Source of the DNA: Variovorax brevis
GTDB taxonomy: Bacteria; Pseudomonadota; Gammaproteobacteria; Burkholderiales; Burkholderiaceae_C
Assembly (NCBI RefSeq): GCF_030317105.1
Contig: NZ_JASZYG010000004.1
Coordinates: 186,001 to 250,000 of the forward strand
DNA: 64,000 bases
Reading direction: 5' to 3'
Part shown: in pieces, positions 27,583 through 36,422 of the stretch
How the letters are laid out: each line of letters begins with the position of its first letter
Numbering within the stretch: position 1 is the first letter of the stretch
The notes under the pieces: model-generated
Told to the model about the DNA's origin: nothing
What the model saw: the letters and a program-made list of their open reading frames with translations, nothing else
Database searches by the model: none
Made by a program: the position numbers and the translations under genes

Positions 27583-30066
27583 ATGTCCAATGGGACATCA
27601 ATGACGCTTCCGGATACGTCGCCGGCCCCTGTGCCGGGCGAGTCGCGCCCGGCATCCCTTGGCGCGCGCCTTGCGCTCGCGTCGGATTCGGTGCGGGCGG
27701 TCCATCGCGGCCGGTTGTTCCGCAAATACCTGCTGCTCATCCTTTCGCTGGTGACTGCCGTGCTGCTGGCCTCGAGCGCGATCAGCCTTTATTTCTCCTA
27801 CCAGGAGAACAAGGCGGCGCTCGCCAGCCTGCAGCATGAAAAGGCGGTGGGCGCGGCGTCGCGCATCGAGCAATATGTGGAACAGGTGTCGCAGGAACTG
27901 AATTACGCCTCGCTGGCCCAGCTGGATGCGTCGGACCTGGAGTCGCGCCGCACCGAGTTCTGGCGCCTGTTGCGCCAGGCGCCCGAGGTCACCGACGTCG
28001 CACTCATCGACCGCAATGGCCGCGAGCAGATCGCGGTGTCGCGCCTGGGCCTGGACGTGATGAACTCGCTCACCGATCGCTCGGCGGAAGAAGCGTTTCG
28101 CCTGGCCATTCCCGAGACGACATGGTTCGGCCCGGTGCACTTCAACCGCGACACCGAGCCCTACATGACGGTCGCCATCCGCTCGGGCGGTCCCAGGAGC
28201 ACCGTCACGGTGGCCGAATGGAACCTGAAGTTCATCTGGGACGTGGTCTCGCGAATCCACATCGGCGAGAAGGGCAAGGCCTATGTGCTGGACAGCAATG
28301 GGTTCCTGGTGGCCGACCCGGACATCGGCCTGGTTCTGCGCAAGACCAGCCTCGCGGCGCTGCCGCACGTCCAGGCCGCGGCCAGCGGCGAATTGCAGCA
28401 GGACGAAGCCATGGTGTCGCGCGACCTGCACGGCGCCTCGGTGCTGACCTCGATGGCGCCCATCAAGCCGCTGGGATGGAAGGTCTTCGTCGAGCAGCCG
28501 ATTGCCGAGGTGTACGCCAAGCTCAATGCATCCTTCCTGCGCGCCGCCATCTTGTTGCTGGCGGGGCTGGCAATCTCGGCCATTGCGGCATCGGTGCTGG
28601 CGCGCAACATGGTGAGCCCCATCCGCACGCTGGCGCGTGGCGCGCGCCGCATCGGCGAGGGCAACCTGAACCAGCAGATCGTGGTGAACACCGGCGACGA
28701 ACTGGAAGCGCTGGCCGAACAGTTCAACCGCATGGCGGCGCAATTGCGCGAGCTTTATGGCGGGCTGGAACGCAAGGTCGCGGCGCGCACCTCCGAGCTG
28801 ACAGCTTCGCTCGAATTCCAGACCGCCACGGCCGAGATCCTGCGCGTGCTCAGCCGTTCGCCGACCGACCTGCAGCCCGTGTTGCAGGCCGTGGCGGAGC
28901 GCGCGGTGCGCCTGTGCCGGGCGCACGGCAGCCGGGTGTGGCTGCCCGAGGGCGATCACCTGCGCGCCATGACCGGCTTCCAGCTGGACGCGGGCGCCGT
29001 CACCGGTGGCGGCGAGATGCTGCCACTGAGCAACCGCTCGGTGGTCGGTCGCGCCTTTGTCGAGCGCCGCACCACGCACGTCGAAGACGTGGCGCAGTTC
29101 CTGGATTCCGATTTCAGCGATTCGCGCGACCCGCAATCGCGCTACGGCTTTCGCACGGTGCTGGCCGCGCCGCTGATGCGCGAGGGCGCAGCCATCGGCG
29201 TGATTGCCGTGCTGCGCAAGGAAGTGCAGCCTTTTTCAGGCGCGGAGATCAGCCTCATCGAAACCTTTGCCGACCAGGCGGTGATTGCCATCCAGAACGC
29301 GCGCTTCTTCCACGAGATCGAGGACAAGAGCCGCCAGCTCGAAGTGGCGAACCTTCACAAGTCGGAATTCCTGGCCAACATGTCGCATGAACTGCGCACG
29401 CCGCTCAACGCCATCATCGGCTTTTCGGAAGTGCTGACCGAGCAGATGTTCGGGCCGGTGAACGACAAGCAGATGGAATACCTGCGCGACATCAACTCCT
29501 CGGGCCAGCACTTGCTGACGCTCATCAACGACGTGCTGGACCTGTCGAAGATCGAAGCCGGCCGCATGGAGCTGGACCTGAGCTGCTTCGACCTCGGGCT
29601 GCTGCTCGACAACGCGCTGACGCTGGTGCGCGAACGAGCGCAGCGCAATGGGCTGGCGCTGTCGCTGGACGTTGGCGAGGGGCTGGGCGAGTGGGTGGCG
29701 GATGCGCGAAAGGTCAAGCAGGTGGTGGTGAACCTGCTCTCCAACGCGGTGAAGTTCACGCCGGCCGGCGGCAGCGTGCGCCTGGCGGCGCGGCTTCTTG
29801 CATCCAGCGGCGGGACGATGGCCGAAATCAGCGTCAGCGACACGGGCGTGGGCATCGCCCTGGAAGACCAGACGCTGGTGTTCGACCAGTTCCGGCAGGC
29901 CGGCGGGCACTACCTGAGCAAGGCCGAGGGCACGGGCTTGGGCCTTTCGCTGGCGCGCCGCCTTGTGGAGCTGCATGGCGGAACGATTGGGGTCGACAGC
30001 CGCTTGGGTGAAGGATCGACCTTTGTATTTACATTGCCGCTCAGGGAGCTGGAGGCTGTGGCATGA
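27583..30066 (+). CDS. Membrane sensor histidine kinase (Cache-HAMP-GAF-HisKA-HATPase)
   Basis: About 827 residues. Span 1 (about 49-71), a periplasmic double-Cache-like sensor domain (about 75-325, with RNGREQIAVSRLGLDV and GKAYVLDSNGFLVADPDIG), span 2, a HAMP domain (NMVSPIRTLARGARRIGEGNL), a GAF domain (about 425-575), the HisKA phosphoacceptor FLANMSHELRTPLNAIIGF, then the ATPase N box VVVNLLSNAVKFTP, G1 SDTGVGI and G2 GTGLGLSLARRL. There is no receiver domain; two receiver proteins follow directly. ATG 27583 is chosen; ATG 27601 is equally possible. Its TGA overlaps the ATG of a short leader frame that carries a 38-bp repeat. Confidence 0.92.
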   Translation: MSNGTSMTLPDTSPAPVPGESRPASLGARLALASDSVRAVHRGRLFRKYLLLILSLVTAVLLASSAISLYFSYQENKAALASLQHEKAVGAASRIEQYVEQVSQELNYASLAQLDASDLESRRTEFWRLLRQAPEVTDVALIDRNGREQIAVSRLGLDVMNSLTDRSAEEAFRLAIPETTWFGPVHFNRDTEPYMTVAIRSGGPRSTVTVAEWNLKFIWDVVSRIHIGEKGKAYVLDSNGFLVADPDIGLVLRKTSLAALPHVQAAASGELQQDEAMVSRDLHGASVLTSMAPIKPLGWKVFVEQPIAEVYAKLNASFLRAAILLLAGLAISAIAASVLARNMVSPIRTLARGARRIGEGNLNQQIVVNTGDELEALAEQFNRMAAQLRELYGGLERKVAARTSELTASLEFQTATAEILRVLSRSPTDLQPVLQAVAERAVRLCRAHGSRVWLPEGDHLRAMTGFQLDAGAVTGGGEMLPLSNRSVVGRAFVERRTTHVEDVAQFLDSDFSDSRDPQSRYGFRTVLAAPLMREGAAIGVIAVLRKEVQPFSGAEISLIETFADQAVIAIQNARFFHEIEDKSRQLEVANLHKSEFLANMSHELRTPLNAIIGFSEVLTEQMFGPVNDKQMEYLRDINSSGQHLLTLINDVLDLSKIEAGRMELDLSCFDLGLLLDNALTLVRERAQRNGLALSLDVGEGLGEWVADARKVKQVVVNLLSNAVKFTPAGGSVRLAARLLASSGGTMAEISVSDTGVGIALEDQTLVFDQFRQAGGHYLSKAEGTGLGLSLARRLVELHGGTIGVDSRLGEGSTFVFTLPLRELEAVA

Positions 30067-30097
30067 GCGCAGCGAGACAAGCACGCAGCCTCTCGCG

Positions 30098-30135
30098 GGG
30101 CGGCGAGGACACGAAGTGCCGAGCGCGGGGGCCGA
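30098..30135 (+). repeat. 38-bp interspersed repeat, copy 1
   Basis: This sequence between the kinase stop and the response-regulator ATG matches 33153-33190 (opposite strand) at 35 of 38 positions. The shared core includes GCGAGGACACGAAGTGCCGA. Both copies follow an ATGA stop/start overlap and a similar ATGAGYGCMGCGA segment. Here the repeat is in a 25-codon frame (30063-30140) that ends at the regulator ATG. Confidence 0.85.
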
Positions 30136-30136
30136 T

Positions 30137-30514
30137 ATGAGCACCATACTGATCGTCGAGGACAACGAGAAGAACATGAAGCTGATGCGCGACATCCTGC
30201 AGCACAGCGGCCACACCGCGCTCGAAGCGGTCACGGGAGAAGAAGGCGTGCGCCTGGCCATCGAGCATCGGCCCGACCTCATCCTCATGGACATCCAGCT
30301 GCCGGGCATGGGCGGCATCGCGGCGCTGAAGCTGATCCGCGGGGAGCCGGCGCTCAACGCCGTGCCCGTCGTCGCCGTGTCGGCCTCCGTGATGCCGGAC
30401 GACCAGCGCAACATTTCCGGATCGGGCTTTGACGCCTACATGCTCAAGCCCGTCTCGCTCAGGCCCTTCCTCGCCGTGGTCGAGCGCTTGCTGTCGGAAG
30501 GCCGTTTGTCATGA
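30137..30514 (+). CDS. Single-domain response regulator (CheY-like)
   Basis: 125 residues consisting only of a receiver domain: acidic pair in LIVEDNEKN, phosphoacceptor Asp in LILMDIQLPGMGG, Thr/Ser position in VVAVSASVM and the conserved Lys in YMLKPVSL. Without an output domain it must act as a phosphotransfer intermediate or by protein contact. ATG 30137 is used; the open frame extends upstream through the 38-bp repeat but that part has no receiver similarity. The stop overlaps the next gene as ATGA, placing it in one operon with the kinase and the receiver-cyclase. Confidence 0.92.
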   Translation: MSTILIVEDNEKNMKLMRDILQHSGHTALEAVTGEEGVRLAIEHRPDLILMDIQLPGMGGIAALKLIRGEPALNAVPVVAVSASVMPDDQRNISGSGFDAYMLKPVSLRPFLAVVERLLSEGRLS

Positions 30515-31662
30515 GCGAAGCGCCCACGGGTCAAGGCTCCGCCCATATCCTCGTCGTCGACGACGTCGATCGCAACGTGCGGCTGCTCGCCGACATCCTG
30601 ACGGCGCGCGGCTACCGCACCAGCACCGCGGCATCGGGGGAAGAAGCGCTGTCGCTCATCGCCAGCGAGCCGCCGGACCTCGTGCTGCTCGACGTGATGA
30701 TGCCCGGCATGAACGGCTACGACGTGTGCCGCGCCATTCGCGCCAACCCCGCCATCGCCATCCTGCCGGTGGTGCTGGTGACCGCGCTCGATCCCGAGCA
30801 GGAACGCCTCAACGGCCTCAACGCCGGCGCCGACGATTTCCTGAGCAAACCCATCAACCAGGCCGAGTTGATGGCCCGCGTGCGCTCCCTCCTGCGCGTG
30901 AAGGCGTTGTACGACGAAGTGCAACGCCAGCGCGCCGAGCTGCAGGCATGGAACGCCACGCTCGAACAGCGCGTGACCGAAGGCGTGCAGCAACTCGAAC
31001 GGCTGGGCCAGCTCAAGCGATTCTTTTCCCCGCAACTCGCGGAAGCGATCATCGGCGGCGGCGCCGACAACCCGCTGCGAAGCCACCGGCGCGAGATCAC
31101 CGTCGTCTTCCTTGACCTGCGCGGCTTTACCGCGTTCACCGAAACCGCCGAGCCCGAGGAGGTCATGGCCGTGCTCGGCCAGTACCACGCCGTGATGGGC
31201 CGCCTGGTGCTGGCGCACGAGGGCACGCTGGAGCGTTTTTCCGGCGACGGCATGATGATCTTCTTCAACGATCCGCAGCCGGTGCCCGACGCGCCGGCAC
31301 GGGCATTGCGAATGGCCCTGCAGATGCAGTTGGAGATGGCCGCCCTGCACGACCAATGGCGCCTGCGGGGCTACGACCTGCACATGGGCATCGGCATTGC
31401 GCAGGGCTTTGCGACGCTCGGCAGCATCGGTTTCGAAGGGCGCATCGACTATGGCGCCATCGGCACGGTGACCAATCTGGCGGCGCGCCTGTGCGGCGAA
31501 GCTGTGGCCGGCGAAATCCTGCTCTCGCAGCGGGTGCAGGCGGCGTTGCAGAACGCCGCGCACAGCGGCGAATGGTCGATCCAGTCCGCTGGAGAACTGG
31601 ACCTCAAGGGCTTTCACCGCAAGGTGCCGGCGTGGCGGGCGGTGCCGCCGGCCAGCCCTTGA
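30511..31662 (+). CDS. Response regulator fused to class III adenylate/guanylate cyclase
   Basis: 383 residues. Residues 10-130 are a receiver domain (ILVVDDVDRN, phosphoacceptor in LVLLDVMMPGMNGYD, Lys in FLSKPINQAEL). A coiled-coil signalling helix (about 135-175) leads to a class III cyclase homology domain (about 190-375). The metal-binding Asp residues are in VVFLDLRGFTAF and FSGDGMMIFF, and the transition-state Asn/Arg pair is in TNLAARL. The base-selecting Lys before the SGDG motif is replaced by Arg (LERFSGDG), so nucleotide preference is uncertain. It is the likely output of the upstream kinase: phosphorylation controlling cyclic-nucleotide synthesis. It converges on livF with a 9-bp gap. 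Confidence 0.9.
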   Translation: MSEAPTGQGSAHILVVDDVDRNVRLLADILTARGYRTSTAASGEEALSLIASEPPDLVLLDVMMPGMNGYDVCRAIRANPAIAILPVVLVTALDPEQERLNGLNAGADDFLSKPINQAELMARVRSLLRVKALYDEVQRQRAELQAWNATLEQRVTEGVQQLERLGQLKRFFSPQLAEAIIGGGADNPLRSHRREITVVFLDLRGFTAFTETAEPEEVMAVLGQYHAVMGRLVLAHEGTLERFSGDGMMIFFNDPQPVPDAPARALRMALQMQLEMAALHDQWRLRGYDLHMGIGIAQGFATLGSIGFEGRIDYGAIGTVTNLAARLCGEAVAGEILLSQRVQAALQNAAHSGEWSIQSAGELDLKGFHRKVPAWRAVPPASP

Positions 31663-31671
31663 TGTTCACGC

Positions 31672-32397
31672 TCAGCGCGTGACGCCCAGCAGTCGCTCCA
31701 GCACTTCCGGCTGCGAGCGCAGCACCGCGGCACGCTCGGCATGCACGACGGTGCCGTGGTCCAGCACCACCGCATCGTCCGAAATCGCAAGGATCGCCTG
31801 CGGATGCTGCTCGACGATGATGGCCGCGAGGTTTTCTTCTCGCGTGATGCGGCGAATGGCGCGCAGCAGCTCTTCCACGATGATGGGCGCGAGCCCTTCC
31901 AGCGGTTCGTCGAGCAAGAGCAGGCGCGGGTTGAGCGCCAGCGCGCGGCCGACAGCGAGCATCTGTTGCTCGCCGCCCGACAACTGCGTGCCGAGGTTGC
32001 CCTTGCGTTCGGCCAGGCGCGGGAACATTTCGTAGACGCGTTGTGCATCCCACGGTGGCGTCTTCGTGCCCGCCCTGCCCGGCCGTTCGACGGCCGTGAG
32101 GTTCTCGTGCACCGTGAGCGACTTGAAGATGTTGCGTTCCTGCGGCACCCAGCCGATGCCGGCCGCGGCGCGCTGGTGCGGCGCCATCTTGTGCAGCGCC
32201 TGCCCGCCCAGGGTGATGGTGCCACCGTGCTGGCGCGTGGCGCCTGCGAGCGTGTTGATCAGCGTCGTCTTGCCGGTGCCGTTGCGGCCGAGCAATGCGA
32301 GCGTCTGGCCTTCGCCGAGTGCGAGCGAGATGTTATTGAGCACCACGGCTTCGCCGTAGCCGGCGCTGAGGTTTTCGATGCGAAGCAGCTCAGACAT
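31672..32397 (-). CDS. Branched-chain-type ABC importer ATPase (LivF-like)
   Basis: 241 residues. Walker A GRNGTGKTTLIN, signature LSGGEQQMLAVGRAL and Walker B LLLLDEPLEGLAP are intact, and the length and the WVPQERNIFKSLTVHENL Q-loop region fit LivF of the hydrophobic amino-acid transporter family. The ATG at 32397 overlaps the end of livG by 8 bp; an ATG 21 bases further up is less likely. It is the last gene of the livKHMGF-type run and forms the ATPase heterodimer with LivG. In this locus the cargo may be an aromatic acid rather than an amino acid. Confidence 0.92.
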   Translation of the reverse strand: MSELLRIENLSAGYGEAVVLNNISLALGEGQTLALLGRNGTGKTTLINTLAGATRQHGGTITLGGQALHKMAPHQRAAAGIGWVPQERNIFKSLTVHENLTAVERPGRAGTKTPPWDAQRVYEMFPRLAERKGNLGTQLSGGEQQMLAVGRALALNPRLLLLDEPLEGLAPIIVEELLRAIRRITREENLAAIIVEQHPQAILAISDDAVVLDHGTVVHAERAAVLRSQPEVLERLLGVTR

Positions 32398-33232
32398 GCG
32401 CGCCCTCCCCGTGTCCAAGGTACACCTCTTTCACCTTGGGGTCGTTGGCGATCGTGTCGGGGTCGCCTTCCGTGAGAAGCGTGCCGTTGACCAGCACCGT
32501 CATGCGGTCGGCAAAGCTGAAAACCAGATCCATGTCGTGTTCGATGAGCAGCACCGACACATCCGCCGGCAAGGCGGCGACGGTCTGCAGAAGTTCTTCG
32601 CGCTCGCCCGCCGGCACACCGGCCACGGGCTCGTCAAGCAGCAACACGCGCGGCTCGCAGGCCAGTGCAATGGCGATTTCGAGCAGGCGGCGCTTGCCGT
32701 AGGCCAGGTGCTTCGTCTGCACCTGCGCAACGTCGGTCAGCCGGAACTGTTCCAGCAGCTGCGCTGCGCGCTCGACGACTTCACTCGAAGCGCCCAGCGC
32801 CTGCCACCACTTGCTCCCGAAGCCCTTGTGCTGCGACACGACCAGCGTCAGCGTTTCCAGCGGCGTCATTGAATCGAAGAGCTGGTTGATCTGGAAGGTG
32901 CGCACCATGCCCCGCGCCACGCGCTGGTGCGGCGCCAGGCGCGTGATGTCCTCGCCCAGCAGTTCGATGTGCCCTTCGGTCGGCGTGAGCACGCCGGTCA
33001 GGATATTGATGAGCGTGGTCTTGCCCGCGCCGTTGGGGCCGATGAGCGCGTGGCGCGCACCAGGCCTGAGTTGAATCGAGACGTTGTTGGTGGCGGTGAT
33101 GCCGCCGAAGCGCATCACCAATCCGCTTGCGGAAAGAACAGGCGCGCTTGCGTCAGCCCCCACGCTCGGCACTTCGTGTCCTCGCTGCCCTCCGACGGGA
33201 CGCGAGCTTGCTTGGGACGTCGCGGCACTCAT
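32390..33232 (-). CDS. Branched-chain-type ABC importer ATPase (LivG-like)
   Basis: 280 residues. The ATPase domain begins near residue 35 (SGLVMRFGGITATNNVSIQL), with Walker A GPNGAGKTTLIN, the signature region YGKRRLLEIAIALA and Walker B VLLLDEPVAGVP. The ATG at 33232 overlaps the livM stop as ATGA. The first 30 residues (MSAATSQASSRPVGGQRGHE and on) have no family counterpart and are encoded largely by copy 2 of a 38-bp repeat, so the protein seems to have gained an N-terminal tail. The family usually starts close to the ATPase domain. Confidence 0.92.
   Translation of the reverse strand: MSAATSQASSRPVGGQRGHEVPSVGADASAPVLSASGLVMRFGGITATNNVSIQLRPGARHALIGPNGAGKTTLINILTGVLTPTEGHIELLGEDITRLAPHQRVARGMVRTFQINQLFDSMTPLETLTLVVSQHKGFGSKWWQALGASSEVVERAAQLLEQFRLTDVAQVQTKHLAYGKRRLLEIAIALACEPRVLLLDEPVAGVPAGEREELLQTVAALPADVSVLLIEHDMDLVFSFADRMTVLVNGTLLTEGDPDTIANDPKVKEVYLGHGEGAHV
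33153..33190 (-). repeat. 38-bp interspersed repeat, copy 2, inside livG
   Basis: Read on the minus strand it matches 30098-30135 at 35 of 38 positions. It lies in frame within the livG N-terminus and encodes a GHEVPSVGAD tail. In copy 1 the same sequence, preceding the response regulator, is in a different frame relative to its upstream ATG because of small length differences. Confidence 0.85.
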
Positions 33233-34206
33233 GCCTTGGCTCCTTGCTTGCGCGCGCCGAACCACGTCGTCGGCCGCAGCAGGCGATCACGTCCCACGAG
33301 CACCAGCAACACAAGAATCAGCCCGATCCAGAACATCCAGTACTGCGGCGTGACGGCCGAGAGCCAGTCCTGCAACAGCTTGAAGACGATGGCACCTGCC
33401 ACGCCGCCATAGAGCCAGCCCACGCCGCCGATGACCAGCATCAGCATCACGTCGGCCGAGCGGTCGAAGGCCAGCACGTCCAGCGAGGCAAAGCCCGTGG
33501 TCTGCGCGAGCAGTGCGCCAGCCGCGCCCGCGATGGCCGCAGCAATCGTGTAGATCACGGCCAGGCGAGAGACCACCGGAATGCCGATGGCCATGGCACG
33601 AAGTCGGTTGTCACGAATCGCCTTGAGCGTCGCGCCAAAAGGCGAGTTCACCAGGCGGCGCATGAAGAGGAACAACAGCAACACGATCGACAGCGAATAC
33701 CACGCCGCCGTGCGACCGAAGAGGTCGAACTCGAACATGCCCAGCACCGGCCCCATCACCACGCCCTGCAGGCCGTCTGCACCGCCGGTGAGCCAGTCCA
33801 GCTTGTTGGCCAGCTCCAGCAACAGCAAGGCCGTGCCCAGCGTGACCATGAGCCGCGTGAGGTCAGTGCCGCGCAGGATGGTGACGCTGGCCAGCGCGCC
33901 CAATGCAGCCGACAGCACGATGGCGAACACCAGCCCCACGGTCGGGTCCGGCACGACCAGCTTGGCGAACAGCGCCGCCGCGTAGGCACCGAAGCCGAAG
34001 AAAGCCGCATGCCCCAGCGAGACGATGCCGGTGTAGCCCAGGATCAAATCGAGCGACATCGCGAACAGCGCGACGATGGCGATCTCGTTGACCATGAGCG
34101 AATGCGAAGGCGTGATGACCGGCAGCGCAAAAGCCACCGCCCACACCACAAACTCCCAAGGACGCCAGCGCGCATTGCGCAGCAAGGCCGATTGCATGGG
34201 CGACAT
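33229..34206 (-). CDS. Branched-chain-type ABC importer permease (LivM-like)
   Basis: 325 residues with about nine spans and the LivM family core: LDLILGYTGIVSLGHAAFFGFGAYAAAL, MRRLVNSPFGATLKAIRDNRLRAMAIG and VIGGVGWLYGGVAGAIVFKLLQDW. The ATG at 34206 shares its A with the livH TGA (TGATG), which supports coupling. It forms the transmembrane channel together with LivH. A second, different LivM-type permease lies at the right end of the window. Confidence 0.93.
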   Translation of the reverse strand: MSPMQSALLRNARWRPWEFVVWAVAFALPVITPSHSLMVNEIAIVALFAMSLDLILGYTGIVSLGHAAFFGFGAYAAALFAKLVVPDPTVGLVFAIVLSAALGALASVTILRGTDLTRLMVTLGTALLLLELANKLDWLTGGADGLQGVVMGPVLGMFEFDLFGRTAAWYSLSIVLLLFLFMRRLVNSPFGATLKAIRDNRLRAMAIGIPVVSRLAVIYTIAAAIAGAAGALLAQTTGFASLDVLAFDRSADVMLMLVIGGVGWLYGGVAGAIVFKLLQDWLSAVTPQYWMFWIGLILVLLVLVGRDRLLRPTTWFGARKQGAKA

Positions 34207-35078
34207 CACTTGCCTCCCTTGCGTGCAAACAAACCCTGGGGACGCCACATCAAGATCGCGATCATCAGGAGATAAACAGTGAAGGCACCCATCTTGGGAA
34301 TGAAATACTTGCCGGCCACGTCCGCGATGCCCAGCAGCAGCGCGGCCAGAAGCGGACCGGTGATCGAAGAGGTGCCACCGACTGAAACCACGATCAGGAA
34401 ATAGATCATGTATTTCAGCGGGAATGTCGGGTCCATGCCCAGGATCTCGGCGCCCAGCGCACCGCCCAGGCCCGCCAGCCCCGTTCCGACGGCAAAGGTC
34501 AGCAGGAACACCACATTGACGTTGATGCCCAGCCCGGCCGCCACGCGCGGATCATCGACGGCGGCGCGCAGCCGACTGCCAAAGCGCGTCTTCGTCAGGA
34601 TGAGTTGCAGCACCACCGTCAGCACCGCGCACACGGCGATGATGAAAAGACGGTAGTGGCCCATGCCCAGCAACAGCGGGCCATCACCGATCTCGGTGCG
34701 GCCGCGCAGCCACTCGGGCAATTGGATGTTCTGCTGCGACGAGCCCACGAAATAGTCGATGGCAGCCACCGCCATGAAGGCAAGCCCGATCGAGAACAGC
34801 ACCTGGTCCAGGTGCGGCTTGCCATACATCGGCCGGTACAGCGTGCGCTCCATCACCGCACCCACGAGGCCGACCACGATGAAAGCGAGCGGAAGGCAGG
34901 CCAGAAATGGAATGCCGAACTTCTGCATCCCGAACACGGTGAGATAACCACCGGCCATCGCAAAGGCGCCGTGCGCCAGGTTGATGAAGTTCATCAAGCC
35001 CAGCGTCACGGCCAGCCCGACCGCGAGAACGAACAGCAGCATGCCGTAGGCAATGCCATCGAAAAGGATAGTGAGCAT
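34206..35078 (-). CDS. Branched-chain-type ABC importer permease (LivH-like)
   Basis: 290 residues with about eight spans. FDGIAYGMLLFVLAVGLAVTLGLMNFINLAHGAFAMAGGYL is the LivH N-terminal signature, followed by KTRFGSRLRAAVDDPRVAAGLGINVNVVFLLTF (coupling loop) and VSVGGTSSITGPLLAALLLG. It starts 21 bp after the binding-protein gene. It acts in the inner membrane with LivM. Confidence 0.94.
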   Translation of the reverse strand: MLTILFDGIAYGMLLFVLAVGLAVTLGLMNFINLAHGAFAMAGGYLTVFGMQKFGIPFLACLPLAFIVVGLVGAVMERTLYRPMYGKPHLDQVLFSIGLAFMAVAAIDYFVGSSQQNIQLPEWLRGRTEIGDGPLLLGMGHYRLFIIAVCAVLTVVLQLILTKTRFGSRLRAAVDDPRVAAGLGINVNVVFLLTFAVGTGLAGLGGALGAEILGMDPTFPLKYMIYFLIVVSVGGTSSITGPLLAALLLGIADVAGKYFIPKMGAFTVYLLMIAILMWRPQGLFARKGGK

Positions 35079-35099
35079 GTCTGCTGTCGAATCAGTCGC

Positions 35100-36272
35100 T
35101 TACGGTTTTGCCTTGCCCGGATCCTTGACGGACTTGATGACGTCGAACTCCACGTTGTAGAGCTGCCCGTCCTTCTTCTCGACCTTGCGCAGGTAGATGT
35201 CCTGCACGATATCGCGCGTCTGCGCATCGATCAGGATCTGGCCGCGCGGGCTTTCGAAGATCTGGCCCTTCATGGCGGCGAGCAGCGCATCGCCGCCGCC
35301 CTGGCCCTTGGTCTGCTTGAGCGCTTCGTAGATCACGCGCATGCCGTCATAGCCGCCGATGGCCATGAAGTTGGGGCGCATCTTCGGATTGGCTTTCTCG
35401 AAGGCTTCGACAAACTTCTTGTTCATTGCCGAGGGATGCGCCGTCGAGTAGTGGTGCGAGGTGACCACGCCCAGCGCGCCGTCGCCCATGTCGTTGAGTT
35501 GATCGTCGTCCGTCACGTCGCCGGTGCCGATGAGCTTGATGCCGGCCTTGTCCATGCCGCGCTCCAGGAACTGCTTCATCACCGCCGCGCCGGCGCCCGA
35601 GGGCACGAACACGAAGAGCGCATCGGGCTTGGCATCACGCACCTTCTGCAGGAAGGGCGCGAAGTCGGGGTTGCGCAGCGGCACGCGCAGCTTCTCGATG
35701 ACCTTGCCGCCGTTGAGCTGGAAGCGCTCGCTGAAGAACTTCTCGGCGTCATTGCCCGGGCCGTAGTCGCTCACCAGCGTCACGACCGACTTGATGCCGT
35801 TCTTGGGCGCCCAGTCGCCCATGGCCACAGCCGCCTGCGGCAGCGTGAAGCTGGTGCGCACGATGTAGGGCGACGCTTCGGTGATGCTCGACGTGGCCGC
35901 GGCCATCACGACCTGCGGTGTCTTCGATTGCGTGGCCAGCGGCGCGGCGGCCAGCGCGGCCGGCGTCACGCCGAAGCCTGCGATGACGTTCACCTTGTCG
36001 TTGACGATGAGTTCCTGCGCCAGGCGCTTGGTGACGTCGGGCGTGGCGGTGTCGTCCTTGATGATGAGCTGGATCTTCTTGCCCGCGACCGTGTCGCCGT
36101 TTTGCGCCATGTACAGGCGCGCAGCCGCTTCGATCTGCCGCCCCGTCGATGCCTGCTGGCCGGTCATCGGCAGGATCAAGCCGATCTTGAACGTGTCTTG
36201 AGCCAGCGCAAGCTGTGACGCCAGGGCCAGTGCGGTCAGGCTTGCGGCCTGGATGAGATGACGGCGGTTCAT
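35100..36272 (-). CDS. Periplasmic substrate-binding protein of the Liv-type importer
   Basis: 390 residues with a Sec signal peptide (LIQAASLTALALASQLALAQ). The mature part is a type I periplasmic binding fold of the LivK/Peripla_BP_6 group: KIGLILPMTGQQASTGRQIE, DDTATPDVTKRLAQELIVND, LAAAPLATQSKTPQVVMAAATSS and GGYDGMRVIYEALKQT. An AAGGAG ribosome-binding site (36278-36283) precedes the ATG. It is the first gene of livKHMGF and lies 150 bp after vanB. Binding proteins of this group linked to aromatic gene clusters often bind aromatic acids, so vanillate or a related acid is a reasonable guess, not a demonstration. Confidence 0.9.
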   Translation of the reverse strand: MNRRHLIQAASLTALALASQLALAQDTFKIGLILPMTGQQASTGRQIEAAARLYMAQNGDTVAGKKIQLIIKDDTATPDVTKRLAQELIVNDKVNVIAGFGVTPAALAAAPLATQSKTPQVVMAAATSSITEASPYIVRTSFTLPQAAVAMGDWAPKNGIKSVVTLVSDYGPGNDAEKFFSERFQLNGGKVIEKLRVPLRNPDFAPFLQKVRDAKPDALFVFVPSGAGAAVMKQFLERGMDKAGIKLIGTGDVTDDDQLNDMGDGALGVVTSHHYSTAHPSAMNKKFVEAFEKANPKMRPNFMAIGGYDGMRVIYEALKQTKGQGGGDALLAAMKGQIFESPRGQILIDAQTRDIVQDIYLRKVEKKDGQLYNVEFDVIKSVKDPGKAKP

Positions 36273-36422
36273 GGAATCTCCTTCTTGGGGGAAAGTGCGA
36301 AATTTGGCAATTCTCTACAATTTGCAACAGATGCTATCCACGCAATCACCTACGACGCGCCCGGCATCGCGGATTGCTGCGCGCTGACGACAAAAACTGC
36401 GCGATCACCGCACAAGTGGATC

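Noticed and set aside
30063..30140. A 25-codon frame between the kinase and the response regulator
   Set aside because: It consists mainly of the 38-bp repeat and its flank. It may be translated as a coupling peptide but I cannot support it as a gene.
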